Source: Hsuehochloa calcarea
Lineage: Eukaryota > Streptophyta > Magnoliopsida > Poales > Poaceae
Assembly (NCBI GenBank): GCA_036346395.1
Contig: CM070615.1
Span: 8,747,534 to 8,811,533, forward strand
DNA length: 64,000 nucleotides
Reading direction: 5' to 3'
Shown here: one piece after another, positions 11,332 through 20,635 of the stretch
Position numbering within the stretch: position 1 is the first letter of the stretch
Layout: each line of letters opens with the position of its first letter
The notes under the pieces: model-generated
Told to the model about the DNA's origin: nothing
The model's database searches: none
Seen by the model: only the letters and a program-made list of their open reading frames with translations
Made by a program: the position numbers and the translations under genes

Positions 11332-12330
11332 CTGGAGGCTTGACTGTAACTGTTGTTATAGGAAAACTCTGCATAAGGTAGCATTTGATCCCAACTGGTC
11401 TGACTTGCTAAGGCACAAGCCCTCAACATATCTTCTAGGATTTGATTTACTCTTTCTGTCTGTCCATCCGTCTGGGGATGATAAGTCAGATCAAATTTAG
11501 ATTAGTACCCAAAACATCGTGAAACTTCGCCAAAATCTTGAGGTGAATCGGATCCTCGATCCGACACGATCTTCTTCTAACTCCATGCCGGCACACTATC
11601 TTTGCCATGTACAACTCGCGATCTATCACCGTAGTAAGTAGTCTTGATCGGGAGAAAGTGAGCAACTTTGGTTAGACGATCCACAATTACCCAGATAGAA
11701 TCATATCCTGACCTTGTCCTTGGCAAACCAGTGATAAAATCCATGCCAATTTCTTCCCACTTCCATTCGGCACTTTCAAGGGTTGCAGGAGTCCAGCAGG
11801 TCTTTGATGCTCGGCTTTACTCACGATGACATCACACCGAGCTACATACTGCAATCTCACGCTCATGCTAGGCCACCAATACATTTCTTTAAGGTCTTGG
11901 TACATCTTGGTGCTTCCAGGTGAATGGAGTACAAAGTTTCATGGGCTTCCTTGAGTAACAGCTGCTTAAGCTCTTTCTGATCCGGAACACAAATTCGCTT
12001 GTCAAACCAAATGGTGCCTTGCTCATCTTCTGAAAATCTCAGGGCTTTACCCTTCTTCATGTTGCTCTTGATTTCCTTAATATTGGCATCTTTAATTTGA
12101 GCTTCCTTGATCGATTCCGCAAAGTGGGTTGAACTTCTAGGCGACTAGATAACCTTCTTCAACCAACTCTAACTTGAGCTTCAGAATTCTTCATGAAGGG
12201 TCACCGATTTTCCTTGATCGACGTGGTATTGCAATAGACTTTTCTACTCAAGGCATCCGCCACAACATTAGCTTTGCTCAGGTGGTAATGGATTCCAATA
12301 TCATAATCCTTGATTAACTCTAACCACCTT
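11332..12330 (-). pseudogene. Integrase core, copy 2 (broken)
   Basis: Counterpart of the 313-residue open stretch of copy 1. It survives only as fragments (11687-11905 with MYQDLKEMYWWPSM; 11863-12060 with FDKRICVPDQKELKQLLLK). The breaks coincide with sites where copy 1 has CTG or CAG and this copy has CG, TCG or CCG. Examples are 12111-12113 (TCG for CTG) and 11629-11638. Confidence 0.8.
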
Positions 12331-13400
12331 CTTTGCCTCATATTAAGATCACCGAGTGAAAATGTACTTCAAGCTCTTATGGTCCGTAGACTTCACAAAT
12401 GATTACCAATAAGGTAATGACGCCATATCTTTAAAGCATGCACTACTACACTAACTCCAAGTCATGAGTGGGGTAATTCACTTCATGAGGCCTCAACTGA
12501 CGGAAGCATAGGCTACTACCTTCCTTTCTTGCATCAGACACAACCAAGTCCTTGCCGGATGCATCACGAAAAATCTCAAAATCCTTCCGACATCGGGCAA
12601 AATCAACACCGAGTCGTTGTCGACGCTTCTTCAACTCTTGAAAACTTTGCTCACAACTGTGTCCAAGCAAACTTCTTTTCTTTCTTCAACAAATGAGTGA
12701 GGGTCTTGCTATCTTGGAGAATCCTTCATGAATCGGCGATAGTATCCTCGCCATTCCAAGAAAACTTCGACTGAGGCACCGACTTGGGTGACTCCCAATT
12801 AAGCACATCCTTAACTTTGCTAGGGTTAACAGACACTCCTTCTGCAGACATGACATGTCCCAAGAAAGTAACTTCTTTCATCCAAAACTCACACTTGCTG
12901 AATTTAGCATAGAGTTGATGATCTCTAAGCTTATTCAGACCAAACGGAGGTGCTCTTCATGCTCTTCTTCACTCTTGAATACACCAAAATATCGCCAATG
13001 AAGACAATGACGAACTTATCCAAATACTCCATGAATACTTTATTCATCAAGTTCATAAAGTAAGCGAGGGCATTGGTCAATCCAAATGACATGACCGTGA
13101 ACTCATACACCCATACCGGTTGAGAAAGTCGTCTTGGGAATATCTTCCGACGAATCTTCAACTGTGGTAACGACCTCAAGTCTATTTTGGAGAACACTCC
13201 GCTCCTTTCAACCGATCAAACAAATCATCGATCCCAGGCAGAGGGTACTTGTTCTTGATGGTGACCTCATTGAGAGCTCGGTAATCCACACACATCCGTT
13301 GGGTACCATCCTTCTTTGCAACAAAGATCACTGGGCTCCCAAGGTGAAGAACTTGGTCTGACAAAACCTTTCTCTTGCATTTCTTCAATTTGCTTCTTCA
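12331..13400 (-). pseudogene. Reverse transcriptase and RNase H, copy 2 (broken)
   Basis: The fragment at 13182-13388 has PVIFVAKKDGTQRMCVDYRA and NKYPLPGIDDLFDRL, the N-terminal half of gypsy RT. The fragment at 12931-13197 has MFSKIDLRS, FGLTNA and the polymerase box VFIGDILVYS. The catalytic Asp replaced by Gly is at 12994-12996, as in copy 1. RNase H follows at 12446-12670 (FRDASGKDLVVSDARKEGS, VNYPTHDLELV). RT and RNase H would together make the double-stranded cDNA. The shared active-site change means the ancestor of both units was already defective, unless the base is misread in both. Confidence 0.85.
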
Positions 13401-13920
13401 CTCAACCAAATCATTGACAGCAATCAGAGGGTCTCTTGAAAATAGGAGCAGTTCTGGAACAAGATTGATGACAAACTCCAAGTCTCGATGCAGCGGCATT
13501 CCGGTAGGTCATCGGGAAAGACATCCAAAACTCTCGACTCATCGGCACTTCTTCCATAGATACAACACCGCATGCAGGACAAAAGATCCAAATAGCTTCT
13601 CTGGGAGGCTTCAAACTTTACCTTGGTTCCATCCGGATCGACCAAAGTGATGCTTCTACCACCACAATCCAAGAGGGCTTGGTGATTGGCAAGCCAATCC
13701 ATTCCCAAAATCACATCAAGAGACTTGGTGTCTATGATGATGAGATTAGCAAGGAATTCTACCCTTCTATGGTCACTTTAACCTTAGGGCAACCTTGGTT
13801 CGTACTCAATTCGAACCGAGATCAACCAACAAAACACTTTTAAGAGGCAAAACTTCCAACCGGTGCCTTTCAAAGAAAACTCCGAAACAAACGAATGCGA
13901 AGCTCCGTAATCAAACAAAA
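13401..13920 (-). pseudogene. Aspartic protease, copy 2 (broken)
   Basis: The minus-strand fragment at 13424-13714 opens with ILGMDWLANHQALLDC, the conserved end of plant gypsy protease, followed by DPDGTKVKFE. The active site VLFDYGASHSFVS lies upstream in another frame (DYG at 13904-13912). The protease would cut the Gag-Pol polyprotein. The middle base of the active-site triplet differs from the usual D-S/T-G in both copies. Confidence 0.75.
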
Positions 13921-13950
13921 CAAAGGGCGGTCTTTGAATTGACAAGGAAC

Positions 13951-15098
13951 TTACCCAAAGACGACGTCCGGGCAGTTCGGGCTTCCTCCACAAAGGGTGT
14001 GGTTCACACGACCTCTTCCAAAAGGCTGAGGAGACTTGACTGGTGCAGATGGAGTCTGAGGGGCTCCACGTGCGACTCCTGGAGTGGGGGTCCTGGTCGG
14101 AGTGGCTCCCATGTTGAAACGAACAGGAGAAGGGCCTTGCCTCTGCGGCAATCACGCGAAGTGCCCCACCGATGGCACTTAAAGCGTGTGATCCCGCCGC
14201 AGGTTGACATTCCTTGGCCGCCGTTGCCGGAGCCGCTGAAGCCGCGGTCACCGAACTATTTGGGCGAGGTGTCGCTCTGAGGGCTCAAGGTGACAGTGGA
14301 GCAACACGGGCGAGGCGGCACATTCATTCTGGCTCTCTGGGAGTGAGACTGATGGGCACTGTGCTGCATCATCTTTCTCTTGCGGGATTCTTCAAGCTCA
14401 CGGCGGGATTCCTCGATGAGCATGGCCTTGTTCACCAGGTGCTGGAAATCTGCATAATCATTCCCAATGACTTGCACCTTCAAACCGGGGTTGAGTCCTC
14501 TTTGAAGCGCTTAAGCGGGCATCATCCGTGGCAACGTCCTCCGGGGCATAACGGATAGCCGAGTGAATCTAAGATATTCACTCACCGACGTGTTGCCTTG
14601 CCGCACTCACGGAACTCATTCTTCTTCATTTCCACCTTTCCATCCGGATATGGGAGTGGCGGAAAGCTCCCAAAACTCGCCCAAGTGATACTCGGGGGTT
14701 TCCATGGCGGCACAATAGTTCTCCCACCATTCTCGCAATGGTACCTTCAAGCCGGTGAGTGGCATACGTAACCTTCTCACGATCATCACAACGGGTGATA
14801 GCGAGCTTCTTTCCATGGAACGTAACTACCATTCAAGGCCCAATGGCTCGGAGGAGCTAGAGAAAGTGGGCGGATGGGTCCTCAAAACTCGCCAACTGGA
14901 TCGAGGAAAAAGCGGGGTGGAGCAGCGTGGCGTGGCGGTGCTTGATCGTTTCGATTCATCATTGCGAGAAGGGCGTGATCCGGTTCTCACTGATTCATCA
15001 TCTCGAGTCATGTTCGCATCAAAGAGCTCATCACCGCGTCTGGCCGCCATGAACCGACTCAAACCCGGATCTGCACCGCGGCTCGGGAAGACGGGCAT
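13951..15098 (-). pseudogene. gag, copy 2 (broken)
   Basis: From high to low coordinate: ELFDANMTR (near 15020), an N-terminal piece of uncertain frame. Then CDDREKVTYATHRLEGTIA (14626-14832), the capsid core, and MKVQVIGNDYADFQHLVNKA (14256-14483) followed by the basic RRELEESRKRK. Last is PQRQGPSPVRFNMGATPT (13951-14151), the segment after the zinc knuckle. Gag of element D reads similarly in the same order. The start codon could not be placed, and at least four frameshifts are present. Confidence 0.75.
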
Positions 15099-15701
15099 CG
15101 GCGCTGAGTCTCATCCTAGCTTATGGAGTTATGCGTCCGAACCATCTGCGACAAAGCTTCACTGGTTTAATAGACGAGAAGGAGAAAGCAATTTAGATGC
15201 GAGGGAAAGCACGGAGATGAGCGAGGAACAAGGGAGATAGATGGATCAACCTAATGCGGACAAAGTTGGTTTTACCCAACGAACGGATAGCCGGAAAGCT
15301 ATCAAGAAGCAAACCAAAAGGGACACTTAAGCACAAAAGCACTATTACGCAGACTAAACGATACTAAAACTAGGGAGGGAAGCTACCAATCTAATCTTTA
15401 CGGAGGGTCAACTTGGAACAGACTGCGGATCTTGAAGGGCTCGATCCTAGGGATAATCCAGAGATGAGGGAGTCAATTTAAATTTGAAAACCAAGTTCCG
15501 GAAAAGATAAGATGAAAGAACTCAAGAATGATATAAGAGGGTAAGACGATAAGAAAAGAATAGAATAAGGTGAGAAAGAACAGAATAAGATAAGAGAAGA
15601 ATACCTAGTCAAGTTAATTGCTTGGTTTGATTTAGAAAATACATTTTGAATTTTTGACTAAGACGACCAATCTAGCTAAAGGTTACGCCCTATAATCGAT
15701 A
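15099..15701 (-). other. 5' leader of copy 2, no gene seen
   Basis: AG-rich stretch matching the leader of copy 1 almost base for base. No coding signal or structured RNA that I recognise. Confidence 0.6.
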
Positions 15702-15714
15702 TGGCTCGATACCA
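15702..15714 (-). other. Primer-binding site, copy 2 (one base short)
   Basis: Reads TGGTATCGAGCCA on the minus strand, one base shorter than copy 1 because CAG has become CG. Element D (55688-55700) shows the identical deletion. Confidence 0.85.
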
Positions 15715-17774
15715 TCTCTTGTCGGACCAGGGATTCACACAACCCCGAGACCCTCTGTGCATACCAAGCTAGTCCCATGATCGGTGGCTAGCTTGCACAC
15801 ATAAACAATGATGTAATCATAACCATTCAACAACGAACTAATGAAGCGCATAAAGTAATATTAATTAAAACAAAGAAAGACCTTATGGTCAAGGTTCTTA
15901 CAAAAGTCGCCTCACGTGGCTTAGCAACAACAGAGTATCCGCAATGGAAATCTCAAAATACGTGGAGCCCAATCGACATGCCCACAGTGCAATCGAGTGG
16001 AGGACGTGACCTAGATCGCAAAGTCTTCAAAGTAGCCTTCTTCAAAGTACTCAACATTTCTGGTTCTTCTGTTGACCGATCAACAAAGGGCATGAAGCCG
16101 TGAGTACATAAAGTACTCAAAGAAGTCGTAGAGAAATGTATGCACATAGTATTCATGCCAAAGCTTAAACAAGGATGGCTTTATGGTTAATTTACGTAAA
16201 GCAAGTTTAACAATAAATACAATAATTAGATTGCAAAGGTGATTTTAAAAGAATAATACATAGATAACCAAGTTCTTTTGAATCAAACAAAGTGAACATC
16301 CCGCTCACTTCCCAACCATTCCAACCAAACGCTTCCATCGAACCAAACCACATTTTTGAAAATACTACCCTTGCGCGAAATCACTGTGCATGTCCGTAGC
16401 AGGGGACACGGCTATTCAATAGATTTTAACACTCTGCAGAGGTTGTACGGCTTTACCCACAAGAGATAAATCACTTGTAATGTCCGTCGACACACTTCCG
16501 AGGGTGTGCGACTAAGTGACTATCACAAGGCCTTTACAAAGTTCCATTTTGCCTCGGTTACGCGCTAAGGTTTCGCCATCACACCCCTCTTGCGCCATTA
16601 AACACCACAATGTAACCGACTCAAAACTTCCCTAATTAGTTGGCGGTCCGTCCCATACCGACTTATGGTTGCACGAGGTGGCCCAGATCAATGACTTGCA
16701 AAGTTAAGTCCTTAGTTGGTCGCTCGCACAAGTCTACCACAACCCAATGTGCATCACACACCCACTCTAGCTTCCTACCTCAAGCCCGAGCATAAATCAT
16801 TTTTGTTCATTCCCACCAAATGGCAATCCTCGCCATGGCACAACATCTTTTAATAAAAGTGGCCTCACACCACTGTTCCATAGTTCCATTAGTCAAATTT
16901 CATTAATCATTGAACATGTGATCGAAAGTCTCGCGGGTAACTAGAGCATGTCTAAGCAATAATACGCACCCAAGTTGGTAATACAATTATGTCCAACTAG
17001 TATTAACCATCCTATGGTGTCCAAGGATATATGTCATACAAGGGGACATTTCATTTTCAATTTATCAAGGAGGCATAATGGCAATTTGGTAATTATCTAC
17101 TCCCAAAACCATTTTTAATAAAACTAGCCATGCGTGATATTTTAATACAATATACATTGGTAAAATGGGTTCAACATGGTCAAAGGCCTCACGACTTGCC
17201 TTCGTTGTGAGGAGAGGGTCTTGATCGTCGAATCGAAGGAATCTTCCGAAACGCCGGAATCTACACGTGCGAGGAAAGCAACAAATAAATAAAACAGCAC
17301 CAAATGAACTCCAAAAATTACAAAACCAGTGCCAAATGAAAGAGGGTGAATTTATATGAATTTAGAAATTTGGATCACCCAAATCGGAGTTCGGATGTGA
17401 AAGTTATAGCCAAAAGAAGTTTCAAAATCACATAAAATGATGGATTTAGGGTTTTCGGATTTTCGGATTTATTTTCCAACTGAAAAACCGGATTTTGACG
17501 TCAGCGCACACGCAACCGCTGACGCAGCAGCCACGTGGGCGAAAATGCTGACGCGGCGCCGACGTGGCGCCACGCAGGTAACACGTGGGCTCGGGCCTGG
17601 TCGAGAGAGAGAGAGAGAGAGAGAGAGAGACGGGGGCGCGGTGGCGGCGGCGGCCGGAGCTGGGGAAGACGGTGGCGCCGGCGCGGGAGAAGGCGGTGGC
17701 GCTACGGGAGACGGCGGCGCGGAGGCGGCGGGAGCGGGGAAGAACGGTGGCGTCAGGCGAGAAACGCACCGAGC

Positions 17775-17830
17775 GAGAGAGAGAGAGAGAGAGAAGAGAG
17801 AAGAGAGAGGAGGCGCGCGGATTTATAGAA
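17775..17830 (-). promoter_or_regulatory. LTR 3 core promoter
   Basis: TATA box (TTCTATAAATC, minus strand, near 17820-17830) followed by GA/CT tracts, as in LTR 1 and LTR 2. It is the promoter for internal copy 2. Confidence 0.6.
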
Positions 17831-18004
17831 CTCGCATGGACGGAGCAGCGGAGTGGCGCGCGGGCGAGGCGGGACGAGACGGCACGGGCGTGGCGGGACG
17901 CGGCGGAGGCGCGTGGCGGCGACGAGTCGGCGGGGATTCGCGGCGGCGCGAATCGCGCGCGCGGGAGAGAGAGAAGCGGCGCGCGGGGGACGATGATCAG
18001 CGAG

Positions 18005-18177
18005 CCGTCCGATTGCGACGGACGGTGCGGAGCGAGGAGGCGCGGTGACGAGCCGTCCGATTCGGACGGACGGTGGGGAGAAAAAGCGCGCGCGAGGAAG
18101 AAGAAGAAGGCGCCGATCCGACGGACGGTGGGAAGCGGAAGGGCGCGAGCGTCGAGCCGTCGCGATGGCGACGGACG
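18005..18177. repeat. Inverted-repeat motif array in LTR 3 U3 (eroded)
   Basis: Four units at the same positions as in LTR 2, each shortened at the GATCGG arm (reads GACGG). They are recognisable only by comparison with LTR 2. Confidence 0.6.
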
Positions 18178-18802
18178 ATCGCGAAGAAAAGGGGCGCGAG
18201 CGAGCGGATGCGGCCGGATTTCGATCCAACGGCCAAGCGCAAGAGGCGACGCGGCGAACGAGGGCGCTTGATGAAGATCCGACGGAGGGCGAGCGCGCTT
18301 GTGAGCGGTCATGGAGTGGGCCGGAGGCGGGGAATAGTGCTGGGCCGGCTAGGGTTTCGGCCCACGCACAGGAAAGAGATTTTAAATTCATTTTTCATTT
18401 CAGAAATTCAAATAAATCAAAAGGCAATTTAGAAAATAGCAAATAGACTCCAAAAATTCTGGAAAAATTCACATAAATTCCTTGAATTATTATAGACTTA
18501 ATGAAAATACTTTTAACTTTAAATTTCCTTTTTCTTTTACAAATAAAATAATTTTTCCATTTCGGATAAAACAAAAATCAATTTCTAAAATCCAATAAAT
18601 CCAAGAAAATTCTTAAAATGATAATTTTGATTTTTAAATTCCAGAAAACTCAATCAAACCAACTTTAATTTAATTGAAGTTTGATTAACTCATATTAAAC
18701 TGCAAACGAATTTTTGAAATTTCCAAATTAAGCTTTTGGCAAATAGAAACAAATGGTTCTCTTTTAAAATTTTCAAAAAACTCCGAAAAACGGGACGTTA
18801 CA

Positions 18803-19925
18803 AGGAGCCCCTCCACCGTACCCAAAACTAGGAGGTGGTGGCTGGTAGTAGACCCCCTGGTACGGCATCATGTGAAGCGCCGGTTGGGGCTGGTCGAACG
18901 GCACGGACGGAGGGCGCAGCACGTGACCAGGGAGACCGCCAAAGCCATGAGGCCAAAGCTGCACGGTGCGAGACCATGGGTTGATGTGGCCGACCGGGGT
19001 AGGCGGCGCACCGGACGCGTGGTCCGTAAGAGCCGGACTTGGTGCGCTATGGCCATTATTGTTACCGTTGCCGCGCCGCGCCCACGACGGCGGTTGCATG
19101 ATCCGCCGATCCGCCCCATGATCCAGCCGGGGAGCGCGGAGGGCGTGGTTGATGCGGCGCCGCGATCAGCGCCTGTGTCCCGGCCGTGGCCGCGGGGGCT
19201 GGAGTGCCGTCGTCCTGGACGTCGTTGACGTCAATCTCCTCGAGGAGCAGCAGCGTACGCGCCGCAACGAACGTGGGAAACGGCCGCTGCATCTTCAAGT
19301 TAGACACCATGTGCCGAAATTTCCCGTTGAGGCCGCGGAGGAGGGTGAGGACGAGTTGCCGGTCGCCGATCGGATCGCCGAAGTCGTTGAGGGAGGCGGC
19401 CATCATCTCGAGGCGGTGGCAATAGTCCGTGATGGAGAGATCGCCCTGCTTGAAGGAGCAAAATTCGGCCTCCAGTAGCAAGGCACGAGACTCGCGTTGC
19501 CCGAGGAATTCATCCTCGAGGTACAGCCACGCGTCACGGGCGGCGGGATCGCGGATCATCAAGGACTGCTGGAGATCGTTGGAGATGGTGCAGTAGATCC
19601 ACGTAAGGACGCAGCAGTCCATGGTCGCCCACGCCGATCGATTGGGGTAGGAGCCATCGGAGAGGACGTGATCCTTGAGGTTGTACTTGCCGAGGACGAC
19701 GAGGAACAGGGAGCGCCAGTGGCCATAGTTGTTGGCCGGCTTCTCCAACGTCACGGGGACGAGGATCTTGATATTGAGGACAGCGATTGCCTGGGTGTGG
19801 AGGGTGGCATTCGCTGCCTCCTGGGCAGCAAGTTCCTTGTCGAGGGCAACAGCAGTCTCGCGTGCTTCCTCTGCGCGGCGCTTGGCAGCGGCTGCAGCAG
19901 CAGTATCGTCACCCATGATGGCCAC
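18803..19925 (-). pseudogene. Copia element F: gag (UBN2-type), truncated by the gypsy array
   Basis: The minus-strand frame at 19062-19925 reads like a Copia gag of the UBN2/retrotran_gag type. It starts with an Ala/Glu-rich helix, followed by NYGHWRSLFLVVLGKYNLKDHV, then AWATMDCCVLTWIYCTISND, DAWLYLEDEF and ITDYCHRLEMMAASL. A frameshift near 19080 leads to a Pro/Gly-rich tail (YYQPPPPSFGYGGG) that stops at the gypsy LTR. The rest of the element (zinc knuckle, pol, 3' LTR) should lie left of the window beyond the array. The start at 19925 (MAIMGDD) is about 185 bases downstream of its primer site. The body is in good condition, so the interruption may be fairly recent. Confidence 0.85.
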
Positions 19926-20108
19926 GCACGCGATCTGCAGGGTCCTGGCGAGATGCTCAGCAGCAGGAGAGGGGCGCCCGGCGAGTTGGCTTAGCGGCGG
20001 GTAGGGTAGGCCGGCGATGGATCGGCGGCGGCCTAGGGTGTGGTGGAGCCGGCGACGAAGTCAGCGGCGGCTAGGGTTTGCGGAAGCGCGGTCGCAGGAG
20101 CGAACCGT

Positions 20109-20119
20109 TTCTGATACCA
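20109..20119 (-). other. Primer-binding site of Copia F
   Basis: TGGTATCAGAA on the minus strand directly abuts the LTR end; the first ten bases match the initiator tRNA-Met 3' end. Confidence 0.75.
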
Positions 20120-20244
20120 TGATAGCAAATAAGATATGTGGAATACACGATGTATTACTCAGAGACAAGAGTTGTGTACATATAGGCACGATGGGGAGCC
20201 GGGTTCGGCAGGCCCATGGGCCGTGACATGTTTACAATCTAACA
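20120..20244 (-). mobile_element. Copia F 5' LTR, only ~125 bp
   Basis: On the minus strand it starts TGTTAGATTG and ends GCTATCA, immediately followed by the primer site. The length is very short for a Copia element that encodes a full gag. Its boundary on the flank side has the correct TG terminus. The target duplication cannot be tested because the other LTR is outside the window. Confidence 0.8.
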
Positions 20245-20477
20245 GCGGCGAGCACGCCACCGCCATCTTCATTCCTCTCGTGCCCGCCTCATTAAAAACC
20301 TAGTTAAAATTTAATTAATTACGTAAAAACCTGGGCAAGTAAATATTTCAGGGAAAGAGTGAATTTTTCTTGATATTTTACAGATACAATATTACTATCT
20401 GGTTAAAAACCTTACGCCCCAGAGTGCGGTTCCCCGAGTAAGGAAAAGAGTGCAGTAACAACATGCGTACATACTAA
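20245..20477. other. AT-rich stretch without a gene
   Basis: Lies just after the stop codon of the hAT fragment (minus strand) and may be its 3' untranslated region. No ORF or repeat of note. Confidence 0.4.
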
Positions 20478-20635
20478 CTACTCATCAATGTTGAGATCGT
20501 TCATGCGTTCGGGGTCAACGTACGTCTGCATGATCTCAAGATCCTCCAGTTGATGTTGTTGTCGTTCTTTAACCAATTCCCAGTCCTTGGCGCATGTGAT
20601 TGCCTCCACCAACCTAGGCGTGAGGGATGATCTTC
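20478..20635 (-). pseudogene. hAT transposase C-terminus (dimerisation end)
   Basis: On the minus strand an open frame reads RSSLTPRLVEAITCAKDW and continues for about 30 residues to a TAG stop at 20478-20480. The RSSLTP and VEALxCxxDW pattern is the end of the hAT C-terminal dimerisation domain. The frame is cut at 20636 by the start of a gypsy-type LTR. A hAT N-terminal half on the same strand lies at 44230-45249, so the two may be parts of one gene. Too short to assign a subfamily. Confidence 0.65.

Larger units (their letters stand above)
10687..15719 (-). mobile_element. Gypsy array internal region, copy 2
   Basis: Second internal unit (~5.03 kb), collinear with copy 1 from polypurine tract to primer site. 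Most differences are 1-3 base changes at CAG/CTG or G/C runs. Different parts are open in the two copies: protease and the RT N-terminal fragments read better here, integrase in copy 1. Confidence 0.88.
15720..18802 (-). mobile_element. Gypsy array LTR 3 (5' LTR of copy 2, outer end of array)
   Basis: Complete ~3.08 kb LTR bounded by TGTCGG and GTTACA on the plus strand. Beyond 18802 the sequence switches abruptly to an antisense Copia gag. The five bases after it (AGGAG) should recur at the far left end of the array if it arose from one insertion, but that end is outside the window. Confidence 0.92.

Noticed and set aside
18872..19994. Plus-strand frames opposite the Copia F gag
   Set aside because: They mirror a well-formed minus-strand gag with recognisable motifs and show none of their own.
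20245..20477. Possible small RNA or MITE next to the hAT fragment
   Set aside because: I found no terminal inverted repeats, hairpin or target duplication.
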